Below, one piece after another: positions 46,105-54,631 of a stretch of 64,000 nucleotides of DNA. Positions within the stretch are counted from its first letter, which is position 1; every line of letters begins with the position of its first letter. The position numbers and the translations under genes are program-made. Under the pieces are notes generated by a model, which made no database searches, was not told the DNA's origin, and saw only the letters and a list, made by a program, of their open reading frames with translations. This DNA comes from CAZUMJ01 sp964621605 (lineage in GTDB: Bacteria; Actinomycetota; Acidimicrobiia; Acidimicrobiales; Iamiaceae), in the NCBI GenBank assembly GCA_964621605.1, contig CAZUMJ010000016.1:1-64000 (forward strand), read 5' to 3'.

Positions 46105-46110
46105 AGGCTA
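46105..46110 (-). promoter_or_regulatory. -10-like TAGCCT, 6 nt before prcB start
   Basis: Between pup and prcB; an internal start for the core particle genes. Confidence 0.38.
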
Positions 46111-46139
46111 CCGGGCGGCAGGAGGCGCGCCGACCGCAC

Positions 46140-46334
46140 CTATTCGCCACCCTTCTGCACGTAGGCCTTCACGAAGTCCTCGGCGTTCTGCTCGAGCACC
46201 TCGTCGATCTCGTCGAGCAGGTCATCCAGCTCGGCCTTGATCTTCTCGCCGCTCGCGTTGTGGGCCGGCGTGTCGACGACTGCTTCTTCGACGCGCTCGG
46301 AGGGCGCCTTGCGCTTCTGCTCTCGTTCAGGCAT
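46140..46334 (-). CDS. pup: Prokaryotic ubiquitin-like protein Pup, GGE type
   Basis: 64 residues. The N-terminus is charged and disordered, the middle is helical (EKIKAELDDLLDEIDEVLEQ), and the C-terminus reads VQKGGE. The final glutamate means no deamidation by Dop is needed before ligation, unlike the GGQ form of Mycobacterium. The start is ATG 46334, with GAGGT 5-9 bases upstream. It is encoded between dop and prcB, as in other actinobacteria. Confidence 0.95.
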   Translation of the reverse strand: MPEREQKRKAPSERVEEAVVDTPAHNASGEKIKAELDDLLDEIDEVLEQNAEDFVKAYVQKGGE

Positions 46335-46371
46335 GAGCACCTCACTTGTGGGCGAGCTACACGACCGGGGT

Positions 46372-47880
46372 TCACGACCCCAGTCGACGAACCAGCTCTG
46401 CTGCAGTTGGACTCTCATCTACCAACGTACCGACCTGTGCACGCGTCCCACGACCAGGTTCCATCATGGGGACGCGTCGGAGGCTGTCCTCGCCCGTGTC
46501 GAACACGATCGAATCCCAGTTCGCGGCGACGATGGACGGGCCGTAGCGCCGCACGCAGGAGCCACGAAACCACGCTCGTGTGTCTTGCGGAGGTTCGACT
46601 CGTGCTGCGGCGACCTCCTCGTCGGTCGTGAGCCGCTCGAGACCGGCGCGTGCCGCGAGCGATCGGGCGGGGCGGAGGTCGTGGTACTGCAGTGCGACGG
46701 CAGCCAGCCTGGCATCGCTCGGCAGCAGGTTGTGGCGGTCGCGGTACGCGTCCACGAGTCGACGCTTGGCAACCCAGTCGAGCTGACCCGCGAGCGAGTC
46801 CGGATCTGATTCCAAGCCGGTCAGCACGAGCTCCCATCGCCGCAGGATCTCTGCACCACTGGCTTCGCCGACGGCGTCGAGGCCATGGGTCTCGGCATAC
46901 TTCCGTGCCCGATCGAGCAGCTCCCACTGGATCTCGAGGGCCGTGACCGTGGTGCCATCGCTCAGCTCGATGGGGCGCCGAAGGGTCAGGTCGTAGGAAA
47001 CGTCACGCATGGCCCGGATCGGGCTGCGGAACGTGAACGCTCGCGGGAGCTGGTCGTCCTCGACCATCGCGAGCACGATGGCCGTCGTGCCAACCTTCAG
47101 GAAGGTGGCGACCTCGGCACAGTTGGCGTCGCCACAGATCACGTGGAGGCGCCGGTAGCGCATCGGGTCTGCGTGTGGCTCGTCTCGGGTGTTCACGATG
47201 GGGCGCTTGAGCGTCGTCTCGAGCCCAACCTCAGCCTCGAAGAAGTCCGCGCGCTGCGTGAGCTGATAGGGCACATCCTCGATGGTGAGCCCGGGGACCT
47301 CCACGCCGACCTTGCCGGAACCCGTGAAGAGCTGGCGCGTCACGAAGTGCGCGGTCGCGTGCGTCACGATGCGGGGAAACGGGACGCTGCGATCCATGAG
47401 GTAGTTCTCGTGGCAGCCGTACGAGTTGCCCTTGCCGTCCGAGTTGTTCTTGTAGACGACGATCTCTTCGCCAGGCGGCAGCAACTCGCGCGCTGCCTCC
47501 ATCGAGTGGATCACGATCGACTCGGCCGCTCGGTCCCACACGACCACCGAGCGAGCGTCTGCGCATTCCGGGGTGGAGATCTCCGGGTGGGCGTGGTCGA
47601 CGTAGTAGCGCGCCCCGTTGGTCAGGACGGTGTTGATGAGGTGCGTCTCCACCTCAGGTGCCATGGCCCCCATCGGCGCACGGCCGCGTGCGTCGCGGCC
47701 AGGTGTCTCATCCTCGAAGTCCCACTCGACACGGGGTGGACTGCCTTCCGCCGGGCGGAAGGGGTCGCGCACGTATGCATTGACGAGCATCGATGCCGCA
47801 GCGATCGGGTTGGACTCCGCGACCCCGCGGTGGACGATCCCGTACTCGGTTTCAATCCCGAGGTACTTGTGCACGGCCAC
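46372..47880 (-). CDS. dop: Pup deamidase/depupylase Dop
   Basis: 502 residues, homologous to PafA. The nucleophilic aspartate is D95 in YYVDHAHPEISTPEC, the N-terminal GIETEYGI and nucleotide-site NSYGCHENYL motifs are present, and the Dop-specific loop is at about 52-80. Since Pup ends in Glu, its main role here should be removing Pup from substrates. GTG 47880 has TAGGGT 6 bases upstream and no Shine-Dalgarno. Confidence 0.97.
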   Translation of the reverse strand: MAVHKYLGIETEYGIVHRGVAESNPIAAASMLVNAYVRDPFRPAEGSPPRVEWDFEDETPGRDARGRAPMGAMAPEVETHLINTVLTNGARYYVDHAHPEISTPECADARSVVVWDRAAESIVIHSMEAARELLPPGEEIVVYKNNSDGKGNSYGCHENYLMDRSVPFPRIVTHATAHFVTRQLFTGSGKVGVEVPGLTIEDVPYQLTQRADFFEAEVGLETTLKRPIVNTRDEPHADPMRYRRLHVICGDANCAEVATFLKVGTTAIVLAMVEDDQLPRAFTFRSPIRAMRDVSYDLTLRRPIELSDGTTVTALEIQWELLDRARKYAETHGLDAVGEASGAEILRRWELVLTGLESDPDSLAGQLDWVAKRRLVDAYRDRHNLLPSDARLAAVALQYHDLRPARSLAARAGLERLTTDEEVAAARVEPPQDTRAWFRGSCVRRYGPSIVAANWDSIVFDTGEDSLRRVPMMEPGRGTRAQVGTLVDESPTAAELVRRLGS

Positions 47881-47886
47881 GTCGGC

Positions 47887-47892
47887 ACCCTA
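47887..47892 (-). promoter_or_regulatory. -10-like TAGGGT, 6 nt before dop start
   Basis: Same hexamer and spacing as at pafA. Confidence 0.42.
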
Positions 47893-47943
47893 CCGGGATG
47901 AGTCCGGAGCAGGAATGACCCCCACCGGGACCATTCCTTGGAG

Positions 47944-49710
47944 CTAGAGGTACTGGCCCGTCGCCACGCGCTCGATCGCTCGGCCGCCTTCGCTCTTCTC
48001 CTCGTGATGATGGGACACCAGGGTGCGCACGTAGACGATGCGCTCGCCCTTCTTGCCGGAGATCTTCGCCCAGTCGTCCGGGTTGGTGGTGTTGGGGAGG
48101 TCTTCGTGCTCCTTGTACTCCTGATGGATCGAGTCGATCAGGTCCTCGGGGCGAATGCCCCGCGTGCCGCCGGCGATCACACGCTTGATCGCGAGCTTCT
48201 TGGCACGACGCACGATGTTCTCGACCATGGCCCCCGACGCGAAGTCCTTGAAGTACATGATCTCCTTGTCACCGTTCTGGTAGGTGACCTCGAGGAACTT
48301 GTTCGCCTCGTCCGTGCGGTACATCTCGGCGACGGTGTCGTCGATCATCGCGTCGATGGCGCGGTCGGGATCGCCGCCGCCCAGGTCCGCCACGAGCTGC
48401 GCATCGAGCGGCAGGTCCGCGGTCAGGTAGCGCCGGAAGATCTGCGCGGCAGCCTGCGCATCTGGCCGTTCGATCTTGATCTTCACGTCGAGACGCCCCG
48501 GCCGCAGGATCGCGGGATCGATGAGGTCCTCTCGGTTCGACGCGCCGATCACGATGACGTTCTTGAGCGATTCGACCCCGTCGATCTCGGCCAGAAGCTG
48601 CGGAACGATCGTGGACTCCATGTCTGAGCTGATGCCCGTCCCGCGGGTACGGAACATCGAGTCCATCTCGTCGAAGAACACGATGACCGGCCACCCCTCC
48701 TCGGACTTCTCGCGGGCGCGTTGGAAGACCAGGCGAATCTGCCGCTCTGTCTCACCCACGTACTTGTTGAGGAGCTCAGGACCCTTGATGTTGAGGAAGT
48801 AGCTGCGTGCCTCGTGGTCGCCGCTCACTTCGGCGACCTTCTTGGCGAGCGAGTTCGCGACCGCCTTTGCGATGAGCGTCTTGCCGCAGCCGGGAGGGCC
48901 GTAGAGCAAGATCCCCTTCGGGGCGGGAAGGCGGTGCTCGGCGTAGAGCTCGGCGAACATGAACGGGAGCTCGACGGCGTCTGCGATCTGCTCGATCTGC
49001 GCATCGAGACCACCCACATCTGCATAGGTGATGTCGGGAACCTCTTCGAGGACCAACTCCTCGACCTCGGGGCGCGGGAGGCGTTCGAGGAGGAGACCGG
49101 AGCGCGGGTCCATCATCACCGTGTCGCCGGGACGGAGCTTCAGGGATTGAAGGTCGGGTGCGATCTCCGTGACGCGCTCTTCATCGCCGCGCCCGACCAC
49201 AAGGGCACGTGAACCCCCGAGGGTCTCTTTGATGGTGACCACTTCGCCGATGGTCTCGGGCGCGCGCGCATGCACCACGTTGAGCGAGTCGTTGAGCACG
49301 ACCTCCATCCCGCGCACGAGCGCGAGATCGAGGCTGGGAGCGACTTCGACGCGCATCTTGCGCCCGCCGGAGAACACGTCCACGGTGCCGTCGTCGTTCA
49401 GGCCCAGCAAGGTGCCATAGGCCGCGGGTGGCTGCGTGAGCTTGTCGACCTCGTCGCGCAGCGCGGCGATGTGCTCGCGTGCTTCGCGCAAGGTGTACGA
49501 GAGCTTCTCGTTCTGTGCAACCGCCTGCGAGAGCTGCCCCTTGGTCTCAAGCAGGCGTTCCTCAAGTGTGCGCACACGCTTCGGGGCGTCCTGCAGGCGG
49601 CGCCGGAGCGCCTGCACCTCTTCTTCGAGCGTCTCCGCGTGGGAACGCAGCTCACCCAGTTCGTCGTCCGACGCTTCGATGGGGTCGTCGTGCTGGTCGA
49701 CGGTGACCAC
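47944..49710 (-). CDS. mpa: Proteasome-associated ATPase (Mpa/ARC)
   Basis: 588 residues. An N-terminal coiled coil (about 10-75) that binds Pup is followed by tandem OB domains and a AAA+ domain: Walker A GPPGCGKT, Walker B FFDEMDSMF. The C-terminus ends GQYL, matching the motif that docks and opens the 20S gate. The start is GTG 49710, directly preceded by GAGGAG; the spacing is unusually tight, but no other in-frame start fits. A TAGGGT box lies at 49757-49752. Confidence 0.96.
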   Translation of the reverse strand: MVTVDQHDDPIEASDDELGELRSHAETLEEEVQALRRRLQDAPKRVRTLEERLLETKGQLSQAVAQNEKLSYTLREAREHIAALRDEVDKLTQPPAAYGTLLGLNDDGTVDVFSGGRKMRVEVAPSLDLALVRGMEVVLNDSLNVVHARAPETIGEVVTIKETLGGSRALVVGRGDEERVTEIAPDLQSLKLRPGDTVMMDPRSGLLLERLPRPEVEELVLEEVPDITYADVGGLDAQIEQIADAVELPFMFAELYAEHRLPAPKGILLYGPPGCGKTLIAKAVANSLAKKVAEVSGDHEARSYFLNIKGPELLNKYVGETERQIRLVFQRAREKSEEGWPVIVFFDEMDSMFRTRGTGISSDMESTIVPQLLAEIDGVESLKNVIVIGASNREDLIDPAILRPGRLDVKIKIERPDAQAAAQIFRRYLTADLPLDAQLVADLGGGDPDRAIDAMIDDTVAEMYRTDEANKFLEVTYQNGDKEIMYFKDFASGAMVENIVRRAKKLAIKRVIAGGTRGIRPEDLIDSIHQEYKEHEDLPNTTNPDDWAKISGKKGERIVYVRTLVSHHHEEKSEGGRAIERVATGQYL

Positions 49711-49922
49711 CTCCTCGGCAGATCTGCCCGGCCCGGTCGCCTCGCGGTCGACCCTACACCGGTCGTTTCAGCGTGCCGCGGACGCATTTGCCACCGCCAC
49801 AGGTGACCGGTGCCACCCCGCGCAGTTGGCTCTTGTCCCTCCTCGGCGCGTACCGTGGGCAACTCGAAGAGGCCCGGGGGTCCGGCCCGGTGCAGTTCGT
49901 TTGCGAGGAGAGGCAACGAGAC

Positions 49923-50159
49923 ATGAAGGTCTGGATCGACCAGGATCTGTGCACCGGCGACGGCCTGTGCGAGGAGATCTGCCCCGACGTGTTCACCCTT
50001 CTCGACGACGGCCTTGCCTACGTCAAGGAAGACGGCAAGGCACTCAACGATCCTGGCGGCGCTGGCAGCCAGGCGAGCGTTCCGGCTGGGCTCGAAGATG
50101 CTGTCGTCGAGGCCTCCGAAGAGTGCCCCGGCGAGTGCATCTTCATCGAGAACGACTAG
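49923..50159 (+). CDS. Single-cluster ferredoxin
   Basis: 78 residues. Cysteines in LCTGDGLCEEICPDVF and ECPGECIF indicate one [3Fe-4S] or [4Fe-4S] cluster. Such ferredoxins often serve cytochromes P450 or other oxygenases; no partner gene is adjacent. ATG 49923 is chosen with GAGGAGAGG about 9 bases upstream, and the domain begins at once (MKVWIDQDLC). Divergent from mpa. Its stop codon is inside a tandem duplication. Confidence 0.9.
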   Translation: MKVWIDQDLCTGDGLCEEICPDVFTLLDDGLAYVKEDGKALNDPGGAGSQASVPAGLEDAVVEASEECPGECIFIEND

Positions 50160-50190
50160 GCACCGCTCCCCGGTAGGCACCGCTCCCCGG
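50157..50190. repeat. Perfect 17-bp tandem duplication at the ferredoxin stop codon
   Basis: TAGGCACCGCTCCCCGG occurs twice head to tail (50157-50173, 50174-50190). The first copy starts with the ferredoxin stop. Confidence 0.85.
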
Positions 50191-50228
50191 CCGGGCATCT
50201 CCCGGATCCGACCGGGCATGTCCCGGAT
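50191..50228. repeat. Tandem CCGGGCAT(C/G)TCCCGGAT units, terminator-like
   Basis: Units at 50191-50207 and 50212-50228 differ at one base and repeat every 21 bases. Each can fold as CCGGG/CCCGG. They lie between the converging ferredoxin and trmI genes. Confidence 0.7.
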
Positions 50229-50271
50229 GGGGTGAGCGCGCACGCCTCCCAGCGTTGCCGGCACCCCTGAT

Positions 50272-51090
50272 CTACGCCGGACCTGTCGCCCCTTCGGTGC
50301 CGCGTGTCGCGTCGTCACCGTCGTCGAGTCGCCGCGCGTGCGTGAGGAAGCCCGTGTGCCCCACCATGCGGTGATCCGGCCGCACCGCCTGACCTTCCAC
50401 GTGCCACGTGCGCTGGAGCACCTCGAGGGTCTCCGCGAACTGGAATCGGTGGGCGGCCAACGACTCTCGCAGTTGCGCCACCTGCATCACCGATGGTGTG
50501 TAGGCGAGGAACACCCCACCGGGGCGCAGGGCACGCTCGGCGTGCGGCACTACCTGCCACGGCTCGGGAAGGTCCAACACGACACGATCGAGGTCTGTCT
50601 CGTCGATGCCGTCATAGGAGCTTCGGATCTCGACGCGATAGCGGCTCATCGCATCGTCGCCGAGGAATGACCGCACGTTCGCCTCTGCACGCGCCGCGAA
50701 GTCTTCGCGCAGCTCGTAGCCCACGATGTCGGCCCCGGCACGCAGCATCGCCATGGAGAGCGCGCCACTGCCCACGCCCGACTCGAGCACCTTCACACCC
50801 GGGCCGATGTCGGCGAGCATCAGGATGGGCCCGAGGTCCTTCGGATAGATCACCTGCGCGCCCCGCGGCATCTTCAGGATGAAGTCCGCCAAGGTGGGAC
50901 GCAGCACGGTGTAGCGCCCGCCGCGCGACGCCCGGTGCGCGGTCCCCTCAGGTGTCCCGATGATCGCGTCGTGGGCGAGCACGCCCGCGTGGGAGTGGAA
51001 CTCTCCCCCGACTGCGAGCGTCGTCAGATAGCGCCGCTTCTTCTGATCGATGAGCAGGACGCGTTCGCCTGCCCGAAGGTCGTTCGCCAT
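50272..51090 (-). CDS. trmI: tRNA (adenine-58-N1)-methyltransferase TrmI
   Basis: 272 residues. It makes m1A58 in the T-loop of tRNA using S-adenosylmethionine. An N-terminal beta domain (GERVLLIDQKKRRYLTTL) is followed by the SAM motif VKVLESGVGSGALSMA and the catalytic aspartate motif VVLDLPEPW. The start is ATG 51090 with GAGGAG 3 bases upstream. It follows the TtuA-like gene after 21 bases, so two tRNA modification genes are adjacent. Confidence 0.95.
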   Translation of the reverse strand: MANDLRAGERVLLIDQKKRRYLTTLAVGGEFHSHAGVLAHDAIIGTPEGTAHRASRGGRYTVLRPTLADFILKMPRGAQVIYPKDLGPILMLADIGPGVKVLESGVGSGALSMAMLRAGADIVGYELREDFAARAEANVRSFLGDDAMSRYRVEIRSSYDGIDETDLDRVVLDLPEPWQVVPHAERALRPGGVFLAYTPSVMQVAQLRESLAAHRFQFAETLEVLQRTWHVEGQAVRPDHRMVGHTGFLTHARRLDDGDDATRGTEGATGPA

Positions 51091-51111
51091 GGTCTCCTCG
51101 TCGGGACGGTG

Positions 51112-52056
51112 TCAGCGGGCCGCGGTGCGGCGGGTCGGGTCGAACGCCACAGGCACAGCGGTGGCTCGTTCGGCGAGGCGGCAGAACGCGCACACCTCGT
51201 TCGTGGTGGGTGCGCCGCAGGAGGCGCACGCTTGCAACGCCTCACGCTCGAGCGCGGCCTCCGCAGCGAAGCGATCCGCTGCCCGATCAAGGAACCCGAA
51301 GTAGAAGCTGTGCTTCGACCCAGGTGAGCGCAGCTCGATCTCGTTCAGCGCCTCCTTGTACCCAAGATGGCGGTTGCCGACCGCCATCGGGCACTCGTCG
51401 ACCTGGTAGGAGATGCCGCGCACCACGCAGTATGCGGCCATCTCTCGTTCGCCCAGACGAACCAGAGGCTTCACCTTCCGCGGGAAGCCATCGCGTGCGG
51501 GAAGGACGGGAAGCTGACGCCCCAGGTACTCGGTGTTCCAGCGCAGCACGTTGCCGAACAGCACCGCCGCTTCGTCGTCGAGGTTGTGGCCCGTCGCGAC
51601 GACGTCGAACCCGCCCTCCCGTGCCGCCGCATCGAACAGGTGTCGCTTCGACAGGCCGCAGGCCGAGCAGGGGGCGCGCCGCGCCGCTCGAGCACCGGTC
51701 TCGATGTCGAAGCCGTGCGTGCCCGGGAGGTCGACGACGCGCAGTGTCGCGCCCCGAGCTTCAGCGAACGCAACCGCATGCACGCCCGACGCATCGCTGT
51801 AGCCGTCGATGCCGAGCCCGATGTACAGGCCCTCGGCGTCGTAGCCCAGGTCGAGAAGGATGTCCCACAAGGCGAGGGAGTCCTTTCCGCCCGACACAGC
51901 GACGAGGACACGCTCCCCTGCGGCCATCATCGCAAACTCCTCGATCGCCTTCGCGACCTGGTCACGGCACAGGCGCAGGAAGTGATCGGCGCAGAAGTTC
52001 GCGTTGTGGCGGCGGATGTCGATGATCGCGGGTTCGCGGCAGACCCGACACTTCAT
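51112..52056 (-). CDS. ttuA: TtuA-family tRNA thiolation enzyme
   Basis: 314 residues. An N-terminal zinc finger (CRVC and FCADH), the PP-loop SGGKDS at 55-60, and C130, C133 and C222 (PCSACG, DECPM) are seen; these coincide in number with the [4Fe-4S] ligands of Thermus TtuA. A C-terminal zinc finger (CASCG, CAFC) completes the family plan. TtuA converts 5-methyluridine-54 to 2-thio form with sulfur from the carrier TtuB. Its ATG overlaps the stop of a ThiS/MoaD-like gene by four bases. Confidence 0.9.
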   Translation of the reverse strand: MKCRVCREPAIIDIRRHNANFCADHFLRLCRDQVAKAIEEFAMMAAGERVLVAVSGGKDSLALWDILLDLGYDAEGLYIGLGIDGYSDASGVHAVAFAEARGATLRVVDLPGTHGFDIETGARAARRAPCSACGLSKRHLFDAAAREGGFDVVATGHNLDDEAAVLFGNVLRWNTEYLGRQLPVLPARDGFPRKVKPLVRLGEREMAAYCVVRGISYQVDECPMAVGNRHLGYKEALNEIELRSPGSKHSFYFGFLDRAADRFAAEAALEREALQACASCGAPTTNEVCAFCRLAERATAVPVAFDPTRRTAAR

Positions 52057-52271
52057 CGGGCGACCCCAGCGTCGTCGCAGCCGCCCGACACGACCGGGCG
52101 GATCTCGACGACGGCGTCGTCAGCGAGCGTCGCGTCGCCAGGAACAAGGGTGCCGTCGACGATGACCAGCACGGCCTCACGGTTCAGGTCGAGTCGCGCC
52201 AGGAGCGTCGTGACCGCGAGCGGACCGGGCATCTCGAGCTGGCGCGTGGGGTTTCGGAGTTCGACCTGCAC
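52053..52271 (-). CDS. ThiS/MoaD-like sulfur carrier with post-GG extension
   Basis: 72 residues with a beta-grasp pattern (VQVELRNPTRQLEM, AVLVIVDGTLV, VEIRPVVSGG). The di-glycine where thiocarboxylate should form is followed by eight more residues, CDDAGVAR. A working carrier needs a free C-terminal GG, so either the tail is cut off or the protein works differently. The only in-frame start near the domain is GTG 52271. The overlap with ttuA makes it the TtuB-equivalent by context; this is inference. Confidence 0.78.
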   Translation of the reverse strand: MQVELRNPTRQLEMPGPLAVTTLLARLDLNREAVLVIVDGTLVPGDATLADDAVVEIRPVVSGGCDDAGVAR

Positions 52272-52312
52272 CGCACCATCATGGCCGCTGCGGCCGGCGA
52301 ACCCCGCAGCCG

Positions 52313-52588
52313 TCAGGCGTCGGAAGACGCCAGATGGCGTGCCCCGCGCCGACCCTTGCGCGGCGCGCGCGCCTCGGCGCGGCGAAGCGCACGACGCGTC
52401 TCGGTGCGATGCGTGACCACGACCTGTTCCCCGGGCCGCAACACCTCGCGGTACACGACCTCCTCGTTGCGCTTCGCCCAGCGCGCCAGCGTTCGTACGC
52501 CGAACACACCGACCGCCACCGCGCCCCACGGACCGGGGCGCCCTTCCCGGAAGCGTCGGAATGCGGCTCGTTGCAGGAACTGGAGCAT
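52313..52588 (-). CDS. Small basic protein of the holin-like cluster
   Basis: 91 residues. A short hydrophobic stretch (WGAVAVGVFGVRTLARWA) is followed by EEVVYREVLRPGEQVVVTH and an Arg/Ala-rich tail. It follows two membrane protein genes on the same strand. Function unknown. Confidence 0.6.
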   Translation of the reverse strand: MLQFLQRAAFRRFREGRPGPWGAVAVGVFGVRTLARWAKRNEEVVYREVLRPGEQVVVTHRTETRRALRRAEARAPRKGRRGARHLASSDA

Positions 52589-52592
52589 CAGA

Positions 52593-52805
52593 TCAGACCC
52601 TGCGAATCTCGACGACCGTGGTGCGCTTGCGCCCCCGGCGCATCCCGAGCACGAAGACGGCCAGTACGACGCCGACGGCGACGACTGCCCCAACGGTGAC
52701 CGCGGTGCCCTTCGCCGCTTCTGCGCGGTTGTCGACGTCGCTGTGGAGCTCACCGAACTTCGCACGGATGTCGTCGGGTGTGATCTTGCCGTCGGTCGCA
52801 GTCAT
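52593..52805 (-). CDS. Small single-pass membrane protein of the holin-like cluster
   Basis: 70 residues: an amphipathic charged helix (ITPDDIRAKFGELHSDVDNR), one membrane helix (VTVGAVVAVGVVLAVFVL) and a basic tail. It resembles small proteins that accompany actinobacterial holin-X genes. Its ATG overlaps the holin-like gene stop by four bases. Confidence 0.68.
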   Translation of the reverse strand: MTATDGKITPDDIRAKFGELHSDVDNRAEAAKGTAVTVGAVVAVGVVLAVFVLGMRRGRKRTTVVEIRRV

Positions 52806-53125
52806 CGCTGTGTTCCCTTCTTGCGGGTGATGGCCGCAGCAGACAGCGCGGCGAGGAGGGCAGCAACAGCAAGCGTTGCGACGTACGGCACCCACGAGAG
52901 GCTGCCGGTGAGGTGCGCACCCGTCTCGGCCTGCAGCGCACGCAGCACGGCAACCAGGACGAGGATCACACCGAGGCCGCCGGCGATCGCTGCCGCGAGC
53001 CCGAAGGCAACGAAACGCCCAAGCTGCTTGAGCGGGTCGACGGTCTCTTGCTTCGCGTAGGCCCGCACCAGCTCCCAGAGCTCGGTGACAATCTGCGAGG
53101 TGCCCTTTGCTGAGGTTGTTGCCAC
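52802..53125 (-). CDS. Phage-holin-family-like membrane protein
   Basis: 107 residues with two membrane helices (about 42-65 and 78-100) after an amphipathic N-terminal helix (IVTELWELVRAYAKQETVDPLKQLGRF). This layout is typical of the actinobacterial holin-X/DUF1469 group, which is chromosomal and not necessarily phage derived. No other phage gene is nearby. The start is GTG 53125. First of three coupled or closely spaced genes. Confidence 0.75.
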   Translation of the reverse strand: MATTSAKGTSQIVTELWELVRAYAKQETVDPLKQLGRFVAFGLAAAIAGGLGVILVLVAVLRALQAETGAHLTGSLSWVPYVATLAVAALLAALSAAAITRKKGTQR

Positions 53126-53221
53126 TCGTGTCCTTCCACGGGTCGGGCGGTCGACGGCTGGTCGATGCCGGGGAGTTCCTAGACGGCCAGGCGGTGCGTT
53201 GCAAGCATCCTCGCGCTGCAC

Positions 53222-54625
53222 CTAGCCGGAGGCCGGTGCGAGGGCCGCGACGTCGAGGCCCTTGGCGTAGTCGACGAGGATCGAGGCAAGGTGATCTTGG
53301 ATCGCGTAGAGGGTCGGCCCAACGGTTGCTCCGGTTGCGATGTAGCTGAACGTGAGCGAAGGGCCCGCCTCGGCGTCTGCGAACCCTGACAACGCGGTCA
53401 CGTCGTTGAGCGTCCCGGTCTTTGCCCGGATGCGCCCCACGAGCGGCGGGTCCTCGAAGCGGTCTCGCAGCGTGCCGGTCTTGCCGCCGACCGCGAGGCC
53501 CTCCCCGACCGCCGACCGCTCGCCGGCGTGCTGCAGGACCGCCTCGATGAGCGTGCAGCTGGCACGGTCGTCGCGATCAAGGCCGGATCCGTCGTGGAGC
53601 ACCAGTCCATCGACGGGCAGGCCGCCACCCCGCAGCGCATCGGTGAGTGCGCCGAGGCCGTTTGCGGTCGTCCCCGCACGACCGGCGTGCACTGCGAGCT
53701 CCTTCACGAACGACTCGGCTGTCTGGTTGTCACTCGTCGAGAGCATCTGTCGAACGAGGTCACGCAACGGGGGCGACTCCACGGCAGCCACCTCCTTCGT
53801 GCCCGGCGCGGCCACCCCGGCGCCAGCAGCACCATCGACCTCTACCCCACGTGCAACCAGCAGTGCCCGCAGCGTCTCGGCCGCGAAGGTGGGCGGGTCA
53901 TCGGTGACGGTGACGTCACGCTCGTTCTCTTCGGTGGCGTGCGCGGGAAAGGTGAGCTTTCCCTGGTTGACCGAGAGGGCCGACAACGGCCCTGTCTGAT
54001 GCTGCTCGTAGTAGCGAGCCGGCCAGCTGGGCACGGTGCGCTGCGTGTCGTAGCGCGACTCGTCACCGAGGATGCGACCCGTGACCCGCCGGACACCCGC
54101 CCGGACGAGCGAATCTGCGAGCGCCTCAAGCGAGGTCGCGGCCGGTGGTTGGTCGGCGAAGTGGTCACGATAGGCCTGGGTGGTCAGGAGCGGGTCGCCA
54201 CCCCCCACCAGCGTCAGGTCGCCCTGCACGACTCCGCTCACGGGTGCGGCGCCGCGCACCACAGTTCGGAAGCGATGCTCTTCCCCGAGCTCACGAAGCA
54301 CGGCGACGGCGGTCAGGAGCTTCACGTTCGACGCAGGAGCAACGGCGAGACCGGGCTGGTGGCTGAACACCACGCGCCCGCCGACAGCCACGCTGACACA
54401 GGTCTGCGACGGCGAGTCCTCGACGACTGCAGCCAGCGATGCACGCAGGGGCTCGTCTGCGGTTGCGGCTACGAGGAGTACCGGCGCGCGGCGGGCGCTG
54501 AGCACCGCAGTCGCGGCAACCTTTGCTGTCGCAGGTCCGTGGGCCGGAGCCTGTGCGGACACAACCGCCGCGCCGAGGGCACAGAGCGCCCCGACGAGCA
54601 GCACGAGCGGGAGACGGCGTCGCAC
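53222..54625 (-). CDS. dacB: D-alanyl-D-alanine carboxypeptidase/endopeptidase, family S13 (PBP4)
   Basis: 467 residues with an N-terminal signal peptide (LVLLVGALCALGAAVVSAQA). S99-x-x-K102 (PASNVKLLTA), SDN in LSTSDNQTAESF and a KTG box (IRAKTGTLNDV) define a class C penicillin-binding protein. It trims or hydrolyses peptidoglycan cross-links in the periplasm or wall zone. A second KTG-like sequence (VGGKTGTLRDR) precedes the real one. The start is GTG 54625, beside the stop of the upstream acyl-CoA synthetase gene. Confidence 0.93.
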   Translation of the reverse strand: MRRRLPLVLLVGALCALGAAVVSAQAPAHGPATAKVAATAVLSARRAPVLLVAATADEPLRASLAAVVEDSPSQTCVSVAVGGRVVFSHQPGLAVAPASNVKLLTAVAVLRELGEEHRFRTVVRGAAPVSGVVQGDLTLVGGGDPLLTTQAYRDHFADQPPAATSLEALADSLVRAGVRRVTGRILGDESRYDTQRTVPSWPARYYEQHQTGPLSALSVNQGKLTFPAHATEENERDVTVTDDPPTFAAETLRALLVARGVEVDGAAGAGVAAPGTKEVAAVESPPLRDLVRQMLSTSDNQTAESFVKELAVHAGRAGTTANGLGALTDALRGGGLPVDGLVLHDGSGLDRDDRASCTLIEAVLQHAGERSAVGEGLAVGGKTGTLRDRFEDPPLVGRIRAKTGTLNDVTALSGFADAEAGPSLTFSYIATGATVGPTLYAIQDHLASILVDYAKGLDVAALAPASG

Positions 54626-54631
54626 GCGGTC

